From Plotosus lineatus (taxonomy: Eukaryota; Chordata; Actinopteri; Siluriformes; Plotosidae), in contig CM045734.1 of the NCBI GenBank assembly GCA_024760905.1, positions 42,857,064-42,921,063 of the forward strand: a stretch of 64,000 nt of DNA. Direction: 5' to 3'. The position numbers and the translations under genes were made by a program. Under the pieces are notes generated by a model that did no database searches, was not told the origin of the DNA, and saw only the letters and a program-made list of their open reading frames with translations. Shown piece after piece: positions 36,883-47,480 of the stretch; the stretch's first letter is position 1, and every line of letters starts with the position of its first letter.

Positions 36883-37038
36883 GTGGACATGCTTGTGCCA
36901 ACCAAAATCACAGGTATTATTACCCAGGGGGCAAAGGATTTTGGCCATGTGCAGTTTGTGGGCTCATATAAGGTTGCCTTCAGCAATGATGGAGAAAGAT
37001 GGCAAATATATCAGGATGAAAAACAGAAGAAGGATAAG
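36883..37038 (+). CDS. edil3: EDIL3 exon, middle of discoidin domain C2
   Basis: This 156-base, phase 0 to phase 0 exon follows a strong pyrimidine tract ending ctctcag and precedes the donor gtgaga. It encodes [20 protein letters not shown], then [17 protein letters not shown] and [15 protein letters not shown]. The block [12 protein letters not shown] is characteristic of EDIL3 C2. It joins in frame to WLQ of the exon at 6376-6560 across a ~30.3 kb intron. It is the C2 counterpart of the C1 exon at 2707-2862, with identical length and phases and the shared core TGxITQGAK. About 48 residues of C2, from VFQGN to the last cysteine, must come from an exon beyond 64000; I looked for it in 37-64 kb and did not find it. 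Confidence 0.94.
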
Positions 37039-37386
37039 GTGAGACTGCTTGCAAGTTAAGACTGAACATTTACATCACACGTCTGAAAGATATGTGATAT
37101 TTAATGTATGTTTTTCATGTATATTGTATTTATTTATTTAATCTATGGGATCTCGACTCAAGGGGTATTGACCAAACTGACAACTGCTTTCCAAACACTA
37201 CTTAGAATAAAAAGATTGTACCATATTTAATCTCCGTTGGACCATATCCATTTCATTCATCTCCCCATTCATCTCGCCGAGAGACTATTTACATATCAGC
37301 AGAGTTATTTTTCCTACTTGCGCCTCTTCTCTATCTGTTGCAATCAGGCATTATTTACAGCTTCACTTTATTACAGACTTCTGTTG
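37039..37386 (+). other. edil3: Plain intron
   Basis: Nothing recognisable. Confidence 0.4.
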
Positions 37387-37394
37387 CTTAAACT

Positions 37395-38295
37395 CAGGGG
37401 TCAGGAAGCTTTTTGACTAAGAGAGACAAAATAAATAAATAAATAAATAAATAAAATCTAATCCTCTGAGAGCCAACTATATTTTTTAATACTGAGACCA
37501 ACAATTTGAGAGTATAATGCAACTCTGAATTTATTTTAAACAATATTGTTATAATGTAGTTATTTATTAATAAGAAAAGTACTTCTAACTATTAATGCGA
37601 CTTTTGGTGCTGCATGGTTTTGCTGATAGCTTTGTAGTCTGGTTGATAAGTGCTGAGGTTTAGCTTCATGCAGGCGTTTAAGCTTCCATCTTTTACACTT
37701 GACCGCAGGTTGGTCTTGATGCTTTTCAGGTGTGAGAAGGACTGCTCGCATGCGCATGTGAACCATGCATGACAGCATGGTCAATACGACTTGACTCACA
37801 CGTTGTAGTGTTTATGTGACAGGAAACGCATCCTGAAAGGCAATCAGCTGGTCTGCTGGTTGAAGTTTTTTCATTTTGTCCATTTGTGTTTTCCTTGCCA
37901 GCTCTGCTTGGCTTTGTGCACATGAGCTGATCAAAACGAGGGAAATTTACCACTTTACCCAAAAACAACTCCCGTAGGCTGTTGCATATAATCCAATAAA
38001 ATTAGACTTTCAAAGTATTTGGCCCTGCCCACACACTGGAGTACAGAAAGGATTGGCTCTCTGCTGCGCGCCACAGCGACAGGTGGCATTGAAAATTGAT
38101 GTATAGATTGAAATGCGCGATATTTATTTATATTTTTGTTTTATTTGATGGCTTTTTTCTGTATTTTTATTTAAAGGATAGCAAAATTATGTATTAGTTA
38201 TTCTGTTTAGAAAGGCCACCTAATTTATCTGAGAGCCAGATGCAGTCATTAAAAGAGCTACGTCTTGCTCGCGAACCATAGGTTCCCGGCCCCTG
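37395..38295 (-). mobile_element. hAT transposon with transposase 3' remnant
   Basis: Ends caggggtcaggaagc and gttcccggcccctg, with a perfect 8-base duplication cttaaact (37387-37394, 38296-38303), the hAT signature. A minus-strand frame (37799-37560) reads SQVVLTMLSCMVH, then LLTPEKHQDQPAVK and HLSTRLQSYQ. It resembles the dimerisation region of hAT transposases, with the cysteine-rich core degraded; upstream FGKVVNFPRFDQLM-like text remains near 37930. The central catalytic part is deleted. An (AAAT)n run at 37430-37455 lies near the left end. Confidence 0.85.
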
Positions 38296-38303
38296 CTTAA
38301 ACT

Positions 38304-38611
38304 TATCCCAGTACAGTGCCAATGTTGTAATAATGACCACACAGCTTGTCATTATATTTGCACTGCACAGCCAAAAAATCCCACACTTTAATATTTTGTT
38401 GGACCACCTTCAGCCTGATTAGAGTTCCTAATCTGTATATGAATAATGTTTTAGTTTATCAGATCGAAGCTCAGCAACATGTGGCAATTAATGATGAAGT
38501 CAACAGATGACCTGAATGTGTTGATTTGTCTAAGTTATCCCATTAATGGACTTTTTTTCCTTCCAGATGATATGAATATAAAATTTGGGCTCAAATAGTG
38601 AAGTATCGGTC
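38304..38611 (+). other. edil3: Plain intron
   Basis: 38363-38470 reads like another degraded transposon remnant (aaaatcccacactttaatatt), but no ends were found. Confidence 0.35.
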
Positions 38612-38627
38612 CAGGGAGAATGGGAAT

Positions 38628-38936
38628 CTTCTTCCTCTTCTTTTCTTTTCGGCTGTTCTCTTCAGGGGTTGCCACAGCGAATCATCTGCCTCCATCTCAC
38701 CCTAGCCTCTGCATCTTCTTCTCTTACACCAACTACCTTCATGTCCTCCTTCACCGCGTCCATTAATCTCCTCTTTGGTCTTCCTCTAGGCCTTCTGCCT
38801 GGTAGTTCCAACCTCAGCACCCTACTACTAATATATTCACTATCCCTCCTCTGTAAATGTCCAAAACATCTCAATCTAGCCTCTCTGACTTTGTCTCAAA
38901 AACATCTTCAAAACATCTTACATGTACTTACATGTT
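38628..38936 (-). mobile_element. RTE LINE 3' end, 5'-truncated
   Basis: Minus-strand frame MRCFGHLQRRDSEYISSRVL then LPGRRPRGRPKRRLMDAVKE and VRWRQMIRCGNP, the C-terminus of RTE. Flanked by cagggagaatgggaat (38612-38627) and cagggagattgggaat (38937-38952), a 16-base duplication with one mismatch. Confidence 0.9.
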
Positions 38937-38952
38937 CAGGGAGATTGGGAAT

Positions 38953-39509
38953 ATGATCTCAAAAGTCTTTAGGGGTGTGCTGGAGAAGTCTTTATGGAGT
39001 GGTCTGATGTTCCCATCATCAGTTCAATCAGTGAACCCAACTTTGGATCTTTGTGGAAACAGTGCCATGGTGATTACATGGTGTAATTAAGGCTAAGTCG
39101 GTCCAAAATATTTAAGTGTAGGGTTTTTTGGCTGTTTAGTATTGTATAAATTTTACAATCAGTAATTCCACATTTGGATCACATTACTATCTACCATGAG
39201 TTCTGACGAGTGTACATGTTTTGTTTTCATAAAATAACAGAAGGTATAAAACATAATTGAACTAAACAGAGTCATGATGGCCATACTGCTGGGATGGAGA
39301 TGTGACCTGGACGCTTGCATGATTAAAATTTATATAAGGAAAGCCTTTTTGAAGTGCTTCTTACAAGAAATCTCATATAATATCTAACTCTCTTTGGGTT
39401 GGTGGACAATTACCAATATGAGCTATATTCAGATGGGCTGATACTCATTCAAGCAAGCTGCCTAAGAACCCTCAAGAAAAACATGCAGGTTCTGACAGCA
39501 GAAATGATA
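38953..39509 (+). other. edil3: Plain intron
   Basis: May contain an old Tc1-like remnant near 38960-39060 (gaacccaactttggatc), too diverged to call. Confidence 0.35.
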
Positions 39510-39511
39510 TA

Positions 39512-39885
39512 CAGTGATCTCTCACTTTCTGCGGTTAATTGGGATCAAGACACCTCCGCGACCATTGATTTCCGCGAAGTAGGATCGACTCCCCCTGACT
39601 GACATATACGTCCGTGCATATGTGTATATAATATCAATAAATACATATTCAATGCTATGAATGCTTATAATAACAATTAAACATTCAAAAATAATACATA
39701 AGATGTAAATAAAATATAAATACACACACATACAGATGTGCGTGCACACACAGACACACTCAGATGTGCCTCTCACATAAAAATGTAAGTAGTTTTATGA
39801 GTTTTTTTTTGTTTTTGTTGTTGTTTTTTTTTGGGAGGGGGGTGTCATAATTGGCCTTGTTTTGCAGCATTTCCTTATGGTTTAA
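39512..39885. mobile_element. GATCCCTC short DNA element, copy 3, one end lost
   Basis: Starts cagtgatctctcactttctg after TA and follows copy 1 closely (acatattcaatgctatgaatg, acaattaaacattcaaaaat). The right end is missing after ttggccttgttttgcagc. Confidence 0.72.
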
Positions 39886-40084
39886 AGACTGTGTTTTTTT
39901 TTGTTTTTTGTTTTTTCCAGGCGAGAACTTAATTTTGTTTCGTTTGGGCCACTATGCAGGGTGAGGTTTGTGTCTACGCTGTTTATGCACTTAGACTTCC
40001 ACTATTCTACCCTTAAGGTGGAAATGCTGTTTACTTAGAATAATTTGGATGATTACCTGAGAGTTCTTTTTAAACAGGCCATTA

Positions 40085-40410
40085 AGGTGGCATGGTTGGT
40101 TAGCACATCTGCCTCACAGTAAGAAAGCTCTTTGTTCAAGCTCAGGTCTTTCGGTGTGTAGTTTGCATGCTCTTGACATGCTTGCACCGGCTTTCTTTGG
40201 GTTCTCCGCTTTCATTCTATAGTATAAGGACATAAGGACATAGGCTAATTGCCTTTTCCAAATTGCCCCGAAGTGTGAGTACAAGTGTGAATGGCTGTAT
40301 GTTGGCCTAGTGATGGTCTGGCCGGCTGTTCAGGTTATATCTTGCTCCATCTTGATAGGCTCCAGCTTCCCTAAGACCATAATAGGATCAAGTGATTCAG
40401 AAAATCATTG
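40085..40410 (+). mobile_element. SINE-B, L2-type tail
   Basis: Head aggtggcatggttggttagc, B-box region gttcaagctc, body and tail with gatggtctggccggctg. Confidence 0.72.
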
Positions 40411-40421
40411 CGTGAATGAGT

Positions 40422-40422
<1 letters not shown>

Positions 40423-40453
<31 letters not shown>
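40423..40453. repeat. Poly-T tract
   Basis: About 31 T. Confidence 0.92.
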
Positions 40454-40460
<7 letters not shown>

Positions 40461-40540
40461 GTGGTATTTTAAGATTTTATAGCGTGATAGAGTTTTAATG
40501 GTTCATTCAGTTCACAGCACAACTGATTTGACATGACATG

Positions 40541-41180
40541 GCGTTGTAGTGATTGCCACGTCTATCTCACAGCATGAGTGCTCAGAAAAAGCCTTTCTTT
40601 GTGTAGTGTGCATGTTTTCCTCATGCTTGCGTGGGTTTCCATCGAGTACTCTTGTTTTTCCCACAGTTCAAAGACATGCACATTGGGCCAATTTGCTGTC
40701 CAAATTGCCTCTAGAAGTAAGTGTGTAAGATTTTATGTGTGTGTTTGTGTGTATATTTGGGCCGGTGGCGTAGTGGTTAGGGTGCTACACTCATGATCGG
40801 GAGGTCGTGAGTTCAAATCCCAGTTAGACCCCCCCCCCCCACTGTGCTAAGACTCCAGGGCAAAGTCTTAACCACAATTGTGCCTTTGTTCACCCAGTAG
40901 TGTAAATGGGTACCAGGAAAAATATATTGGGAAGGTAACCTGCGATGGACTAGTGTCCCATCCAGGAGGAGTTGAACTCCTGGTAGCTTCACGCTACAGA
41001 AACCGGGGATAGGCACCAGCCTGATGAGCCACTATGGCTTAGGTGTAAAAAAACCCAACAGACTTTACTTGTGTGTATATTGGCCCTGCAATGGAGTGGC
41101 GAGCTGTACAGAATGTATTCTGCCTTTGTCTAGAGTCAGCTGTGTGGGTTCAACAAATCAATGAATAAATAAAGAACTGA
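40541..41180 (+). mobile_element. SINE-B interrupted by SINE-C
   Basis: Head ggcgttgtagtgattgcc and body to 40757, then the SINE-C insertion, then the tail from 41082 (gccctgcaatggagtggcg). Confidence 0.78.
40758..41068 (+). mobile_element. SINE-C nested in SINE-B
   Basis: Head ggtggcgtagtggttagggt, ggttcaaatccc-like B box, body as in 28039-28352. Flanked by ttgtgtgtatatt (40745-40757, 41069-41081), a 13-base duplication. A C-run of about 14 interrupts the region after the head. Confidence 0.85.
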
Positions 41181-41342
41181 ACACTACACCTAATGTTTTG
41201 TTTGTTTGATTTTGTTTTGTTTGCATTTGTGGCATTTTTCAAAAGTGTAGTGATACGTATTCGTTACATGAGATGAACCAGCCTGAAATAGTGAAGAGAA
41301 AAATATATCTTACCTAATCATAGTAATTAATTTTACTCCTAC

Positions 41343-41558
41343 TACGTGGTTGACACATCCGCCTCACAGAAAGAACGCCTGCGTTTGATTCTCAGCCTGG
41401 GCGTTTCCGTGTGGCGTTTGCATGCTCTCCCTGTGCTTACATGGGTATCTTCTGGCCATCTGGTTTCTTCAGCCCTAAAACATGCACAGTAGGTTAACTG
41501 GGTGTTCTAAATTACCCCTAGGTGTGAATGGTTGTGTGAATGTTGACCCTGCCAAATT
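41343..41558 (+). mobile_element. SINE-B, tail lost
   Basis: Head and body are readable to gttgaccctgcc, where the sequence switches abruptly to the Tc1-like element. Confidence 0.72.
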
Positions 41559-42951
41559 GGAAAGTGTGGCATGCATTTGTATTCAGTCCCGTTTACAGAT
41601 AAAAATCTAGCACAAAGAAATATCACCATTTATACGGTAATAATATCTGTGAAGGCCTCAAAGATTTGTTAAAAACATTAGTGAACAAACAGCATCATGA
41701 AGCCCCGGGAATCATTCAGGCAAGTCAGAAATAGAGTTGTGAAGAAGTTTAAACAAGGTTGGGTTTATAAAAATTTACACACTTTATAAAGCACCATTCA
41801 ATCTATCATCCAAAAGTGGAAAGAGTACGGCACTATTACAAACCTACCAAGATATGGTCTACCTACACTGACAGGCCAGACAAAGAGAGAATTGGTAAGA
41901 GAAACAGCCAAGAAGCCCATGGTAACAGAGAGAACTGCAGAGCTCCACAGCTCAGGGGCTGAATCTGTCCACCAGTCAGCTAACAGTGATGCACTCCACA
42001 AATCTGAGCTGAAGGAAGCATGGCAGAAAAAAAAAGCCATTGTTGAAACAAAGCTGTCAGAAGTCCCGTTTTACTGAAAACATATGAAAGAAGAAATTGC
42101 TTTGGTCAGATGAGACCAAAATTTAACTTTTTGACTCAAATGCAAAACGAAATAGGTAGCAGAAAACTAATGCTGTACACCACGTGGAACACACCATCCT
42201 ACTGTGAGCTAAGTTATGGCAGCATCATGCTATGAGAATGTGATTTTTTTTTTTTCTCTGAAACTGGTCAGACTTGGTGAGAAGCTGGATGGAACCAGAT
42301 ACAGGGCAATCCTGGAAGAAAACCTGTTTATAGTCTCCAGAAAGACTTGAGAGTGGGGCAGAGGTTTCCCTTCCAGCTTGGACAGTGACCCTAAACATAC
42401 AGCCAGAGTTATAATAAAATGGTTTAGATGAAAGCATATAACATATGTTGCTGTGGAAAAGTTTTTATCCATCATTGATTTCTGACATTTTTTGTACATT
42501 TGTCACTGCCATCCATTTCAGATCAAGCAAACCTAAATATTATAAAACACAAGTAAACACAAAATGCAGTTTTTGGTGCTATTTGCATTTATTTAACTGG
42601 GGGTGGGGGCATCTGAACCTCCAAGGGCCCGTGTGAATAAATAAATGCCTGCTAAACCTAATAGCTGGTTGAACCACCTTTTGCAGCAATAACCGCAGTC
42701 AAGCGTTAGCAATAAGAGGCAATGACTTTGGCCCACTGTTCTCTGCATAATTGTTTAAGATCAACCAGATTGGATGGTGTTCTGGCATGAACAGCCTTTT
42801 TAAGGTAATGCCACAGCATCTCAAGAGGGTTCAGGTTGGGACTTTGACAAGACCACTCCAAAAACCCTTATTTTTTTCTTTTTTAGCCATTCAGAAGTGA
42901 ACTTGCTGCTGTGCTTCAGATCATTATCTTGCTGCAGAACCCATCCGCGCT

Positions 42952-43606
42952 TTAACTTAGGTCTTGAACTGATGGACGAGCATTCTTCGCCAGTATTTCT
43001 TGGTAGCGAACAGAATTCATGGTTTCATCAATCATGACAAGTCGCCCAGGCCCTGAAACAGCAAAGCAGGCCCAGATTATCACACTTCCACTACCATGTT
43101 TCATCTCTGGCACAATCTTCTTTTTATCAAATGCAGTGTTCATTTTGCGCCAGATGTAATGGGATGCATTTCTCCCACAAAGTTCAACCTTAGTTTCATC
43201 AGTCTAGAGGACATTTTCCCAAAAGCTTTGGGGATGATCAAGATGATTCTTTGCAAAACTGAGTCGGCCTTGATATTCTTTTTTTTGTCAAAAGTGGCTT
43301 TTGCCTCAGAACGCTTCCATGGGTGCTATTTTAGCCTCATGTCTTTCTCATGGTGGAGTCCTGAACATTGACATTAACTGAGGCAAGTGAGGCTTGTAGT
43401 TGTTTACAAGTGATTTTCTGATCCTTTGTGATTTCTCCGGTTAGTCTGTGCTGTGCTCTTGGAGTAATTTTGGTAGGTTGGCCACTCCTGTGAAGAGTCA
43501 CCACTGTGCCATGCCTTCTCCATTTATGGATAATGTCTCCTACAGTGGTCCACTGGAGTCCCAAAGATTTACCAATGACTTTGTATCCTTTCCCAGACTG
43601 AGACAT
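42952..43606 (-). pseudogene. Tc1-like transposase, broken
   Basis: Two frame pieces in correct order: the N-terminal helix-turn-helix (43606-43337) and the catalytic-domain piece (43143-42952) with HGSGSVIIWACF. Between them the frame is broken by stops, and the first catalytic aspartate region (around 43150-43330) is only partly readable. Not functional. Confidence 0.7.
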
Positions 43607-43702
43607 CTCTATAGTCTTCTTTCTTGTTTGCTCTTAAAGCTCAAATAATATCACAACAGGAAAACTGCATTATTTGAAGACTTGGGTTATTTTTGTGTAA
43701 TG

Positions 43703-44831
43703 TTTACAAGTCCGGAAAAACCCATCTCTATATTGGCCCCCGTGTCTGGCAGAAGGCCTTTTCAGTAAAATTAACAATCCACTGTCGTCTAAGATATGAC
43801 ACTTCAATGAAAGCTCCTTACCAGAAGCTAATGATGATGCAGGACATTTCAGTGGCATCATAGGGTTTAAATAATAATTAAAAACTCACTGAAGAAAACA
43901 TGAATTCACAATCAAGCAATCATCTCTGTGCGAAGGAGAAAAAAGAGGTGTACACATGATCTGCAGCCAATCAGCAGGAGGTAGAAACAAAAGATCTCAG
44001 CCATTGGCTCAATTTAAGTCACGTGCCAGTAACTTCCTGGTTAGCTGATAATCTGTGAGTATAATAATGACAATTTAACTGTAACTAATGATGTCAAAGC
44101 AGACAAAGTTAACTGGCATTGAAAAAGATTAAAAAAAAAAAAAAAAAAACTGACCAAAGTGACGCTGGACCAAGTAGCATTAATGTCAGAGTTTGTAAAG
44201 ATCATGAAATGTCCCTTGCTAAAAGGGTTGTGACAGGAAGGGCATCCGATGTAAAAACCTCTGCCAAATCAAAACATGCGAATCAGATGATTCGCTGTGG
44301 CGACTCCCGAGTAAAAGGGAGAAAGCTGAAAGGAAGACAGACTGAATTGTAAAGATGATGAAAAGAATTAATTTCCAAAGAGGACTTTTCAGGCAGGACC
44401 AACGACTATATATTATAAAGTTTGAGTTAATGCTCTACTTTAATGTTATTTAAAGCTAACTATGTAGTACTAATACCATAATAGGCCTGAGTACAATTTT
44501 ACATTGCAAACACCAAAAAATATTGGTCAAATTAAAGAAAATATGACTTATTAAAAATGTTTTTTAATTTGATCTGCAGAATAATAAATAAACAGTTGTA
44601 TATGATAGAGAATTGGTTTACATGTCTGTTCCTTATTCAGTCATAATAGCAATTGTACACCAAACATATAGACAGGTGAACAAGTGAATGAAAAAAAATA
44701 TATAATAAGAGTATCACATAATTAATCATTCCAGAAAAAGTGTGGTTCAGTGAAATCCTTAGGGGTCCTGCAGATTTTTCTTCTGCCTGCCCCCCTGTCT
44801 GGCGGAAAATTTTCTTAATCCCTTGCCCTGG
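43703..44831. mobile_element. Unclassified insertion inside the inner Tc1
   Basis: Interrupts a sequence that in the intact family would read taatgttta-aatttg, with tta-type flanks on both sides. Its two ends share a direct similarity (cccccgtgtctggcagaa near 43736; cccctgtctggcggaa near 44791). The interior 43960-44040 resembles the Tigger-like element at 9572 in reverse orientation. It contains the SINE fragment at 44210-44346. Confidence 0.5.
44210..44346 (+). mobile_element. SINE-A RTE-type tail, strongly 5'-truncated
   Basis: Only the tail remains: cttgctaaaagggttgtgac, gaagggcatccgatgt, gcgaatcagatgattcgctg, ending gaagacagactga. Flanked by ttgtaaagatcatgaaa (44193-44209) and ttgtaaagatgatgaaa (44347-44363), 17 bases with one mismatch. 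Confidence 0.88.
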
Positions 44832-45211
44832 TTTAAATTTGTTTGATGATCTGAAAAAGTTAATTGTGACAAAGGTACAAAGCGGGAAGGGGGGGGGGGG
44901 TCAGTTGTATGTATGTAACAAAGGCCCTGTCCAAGTTTAGACCCTGGTGAAGATATACCTAAAAGATTTTAATAATCTGAGTGACGGGTGTTTTTTATTA
45001 AGTATTGACTCAGGAAAAGGGGAGGCTGATTACAAATGCACAATAACAATTACGAAAACTCGTAGACATTTTTTTTTCTTCTTCACAACGTTCACCACTT
45101 TGTGTTGGTATATTATATCGAATCCCAATAAAAATGCATTTACATTTGTGGTGGTAACATGATAAAATGTGGAAAAGTTTGAAAGGTGTGACTACTTTTG
45201 GAAGCACTGTA

Positions 45212-45938
45212 ATAAGTGATTACCTTCAAGGCCGTATGCAGGTTGTGAGAGCCAACAGGGAGTTTCCTTGGCCTTTTTATTCTCAGTCAACTGCTGTTAT
45301 TCTTCCAGAATCCTCTCCAGTGGTTAACTAAACCCAGGGGCTGATATTATCTGATATTGTTCACAATAATGCATGCAGTCAAATGCAGAAATAATTGATT
45401 GGTGGAGCCTTATTAGGTCAGCGACAATAAGTTATTTAGCGCCATAAAGAAGTACTCCCTCCTGGCGAGAGGCAGGACATTGGAAAGCAAACGGAATCAC
45501 TTCCTAAAAATAAATGGTGAACATTACATCTTAATAATTGGTTGATTTTAGATGATGTCACACTTGTCTTGCGACATTCTCGGCATCTCATTTTGGTTGA
45601 CTTGTTCGTGAACTCATCACAAACATGTTTAAATTTCCATAAATGTCACAAAAAAAAAATGAGGCTCTGATGTGGAGTCGTCTCAAACTATTATCAAACA
45701 GTCCGCACATGTCATGAGAAGATCGCAAAGCTGTCATTTTGCTTGTAACTTCTTTGGTGGACAAGTTGGAGACTTCAACGTGGAAGGCTTAAGATTTAAC
45801 GTTTAATAGCTAATTTTTAACTAAGTGATTAACCATTTCATGATTAATCAGAAATATAGTAATAATTGATGTGTCCGGCCTTCATTCATGATCCATTTAA
45901 ATGGCTACATCAGTAAGCGTACCATTATTTAGCAATAT
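45212..45938 (+). other. edil3: Low-repeat intron, candidate conserved element
   Basis: Unique-looking; 45225-45520 reads like a constrained non-coding stretch (balanced composition, no homopolymers), but this cannot be tested here. Confidence 0.35.
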
Positions 45939-46130
45939 TTCCTACAAACCCATTCATACTAGCACTCATACATAGGGGCAATTCACAGCAGCCAATTACC
46001 CTAATGTGTAAGTTTTTGGACTGTGGGAGGAAACTATAGTCCCCAGAAGAAACCCAAGCAAGCACAGAGAAAACACAAATTGCACACAAAAACATCCTCG
46101 TCGACATGCCAACTGCCACAACCCCATTAG
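45939..46130 (-). mobile_element. SINE-B fragment
   Basis: Complement of the body: ggactgtgggaggaaact, cagaagaaacccaagc, ttgcacacaaaaacatcc. Tail and head are incomplete. Confidence 0.65.
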
Positions 46131-46195
46131 TTTTCTGTAATTTAGTAATCAACACTGGTAACCAATTTGGACATTTTAAACAAAGATTTTGTGAG

Positions 46196-46327
46196 AGGGC
46201 AGTGGTGGTCTAGTGGTATAGGGCGCTGGACCGCTGATCCAAAGGTTAGGGGTTCGAGTCCCACTCTCCACAAGGTTGTCACTGTCCTCCCCAGTGCAGC
46301 TAACTGGGTTATCAAAGGCGGGCCATG
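46196..46327 (+). mobile_element. SINE-A 5' half, joined to RTE
   Basis: An intact head (gtggtctagtggtatagg, ggttcgagtcc) and body up to gcgggccatgtc, where it changes directly into minus-strand RTE sequence. Confidence 0.85.
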
Positions 46328-46940
46328 TCCAACCTCAGCATCCTACTACCAATATACTCACTATCCCTCCTCTGTACATGTCCAAACCATCTCAATCTAG
46401 CCTCTCTGACTTTGTCTCCAAAACCTCTTACATGTGCTGTCCCTCTGATGTGCTCATTCCTGATCCTATCCATCCTCGTTACTCCCAAAGACAACCTCAA
46501 CATTTTCATCTCTGCTACCTCCAGCTCTGCCTCCTGTCTTTTCCCCAGGGCCACTGTTTCTAAACCATACAACATGGCCTCAACACCGTCTTGTACACTT
46601 TTCCTTTCATTCTTGCCGATACCTTCCTATCACACATCACACCGGACACTTTTCTCCAACCATTCCAACCAGCCTGCACACGCTTCTTCACCTCTTTTCC
46701 ACACTCTCCATTGCTCTGGATTGTTGACCCTAAGTACTTAAAATCCTCCACCTTCCTTATCTCTGCTCCCTGTAACCTCACCGTTCCTGTTGCGTCCTTG
46801 GCATTCATACACATGTATTCTGTCTTACTGAGGCTAACCTTCATTCCCCTCCTTTCCAGGGCATACCTCCACCTCTCTAGATTTTCCTGCACTTGTTCTC
46901 TGCTCTCACTGAAGATCACAATGTCATCTGCAAACATATA
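46328..46940 (-). mobile_element. RTE LINE fragment, central RT
   Basis: Minus strand: FADDIVIFSESREQVQENL, ALERRGMKVSLSKTEYMC, KVEDFKYLGSTIQSNGEC, VTRMDRIRNEHIRGTAHV. Contains the catalytic FADD. Both the 5' part and the 3' terminus are missing, so it is an internal fragment and not a simple insertion. Confidence 0.88.
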
Positions 46941-47480
46941 AATGGGAAAGTGCAGCCCACCGGACTGGAGTGGTTTGTTCAGCACATGTGACAGATATTT
47001 GATGAGATTGAAATCTGGGGAATTTGGAGAACAAGTCAAGATGTTTAACTCTATATTGTATTCCTCAAACCAATTATGAACAGGTTTTTCTGTGTGGTAG
47101 AGAGTATTGTCCTGCTAACAGTAGCCACTACCATTAGCAAATACCATTGGCATAGAGAAATATACATACTTGGTGTTGAACAATGTTTAGGAAGGTGGTA
47201 CATATCAAAGTAGCATCTACCTGAATGCTAGAAGTCAAAGGTTCCCAGCAGAACATTATCAAGAGCATCACATAGTCTCTTTTTTCACAACTTTCAGCAG
47301 TGTACTGGGCTCAGCATGGGCAATCTGATCAGTTTGCAGCTACACAGCCCCATACACAGCAAGCTGTGATGCACAATGTGTTCTATCATAACCAGTATAA
47401 ATCTTTTCTTTTTTTTTTTTTCAAGAATACTGCAATTTATACTACAGGGGCACTTCTCTGGGATCACACTCCTGTTCACG
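46941..47480 (-). mobile_element. Tc1-like transposon fragment
   Basis: The minus strand from 47415 reads IEHIVHHSLLCMGL and RLPMLSPVHC (second helix-turn-helix region). At 47039-46950 it reads SPNSPDFNLIKYLSHVLNKP, the DDE-terminal PNSPDxNPIE block. The central catalytic region is partly present with stops. No ends found. Confidence 0.7.

Larger units (their letters stand above)
42445..44910 (-). mobile_element. Inner Tc1-like transposon, itself interrupted
   Basis: Minus-strand frame 43606-43337 reads MSQSGKGYKVIGKSLGLQWT, WRRHGTVVTLHRSGQPTKI and DQKITCKQLQASLAS, the paired-type helix-turn-helix region of Tc1 transposase. 43143-42952 reads KHGSGSVIIWACFAVSGPGR, the conserved GGGSVMVWGC block. 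The outer ends fit this family: gttgctgtggaaaagttttt at the left and rc text ttaaatttgtttgatgatctg at 44832. It is inserted in the outer Tc1 and split by the 43703-44831 block. Confidence 0.75.
41559..45209 (+). mobile_element. Outer Tc1-like transposon, split by a nest
   Basis: The plus-strand left part (41559-42442) carries degraded Tc1 transposase text, including the region around gagaggcagccaag-type AKKPMV and gtcagatgagaccaaaattt (the SDETK block). The left end is missing. The right part resumes near 44915 (ggccctgtccaagtttagac, the QSKSRP-type region) and continues through agtattgactcagg to the end acttttggaagcactg at 45209, followed by TA. The two halves were split by the insertion of another Tc1-like element. 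Confidence 0.75.

Noticed and set aside
46560..47039. 159-codon Tc1-RTE fusion protein
   Set aside because: Read-through across two dead transposon fragments; domains incomplete on both sides.
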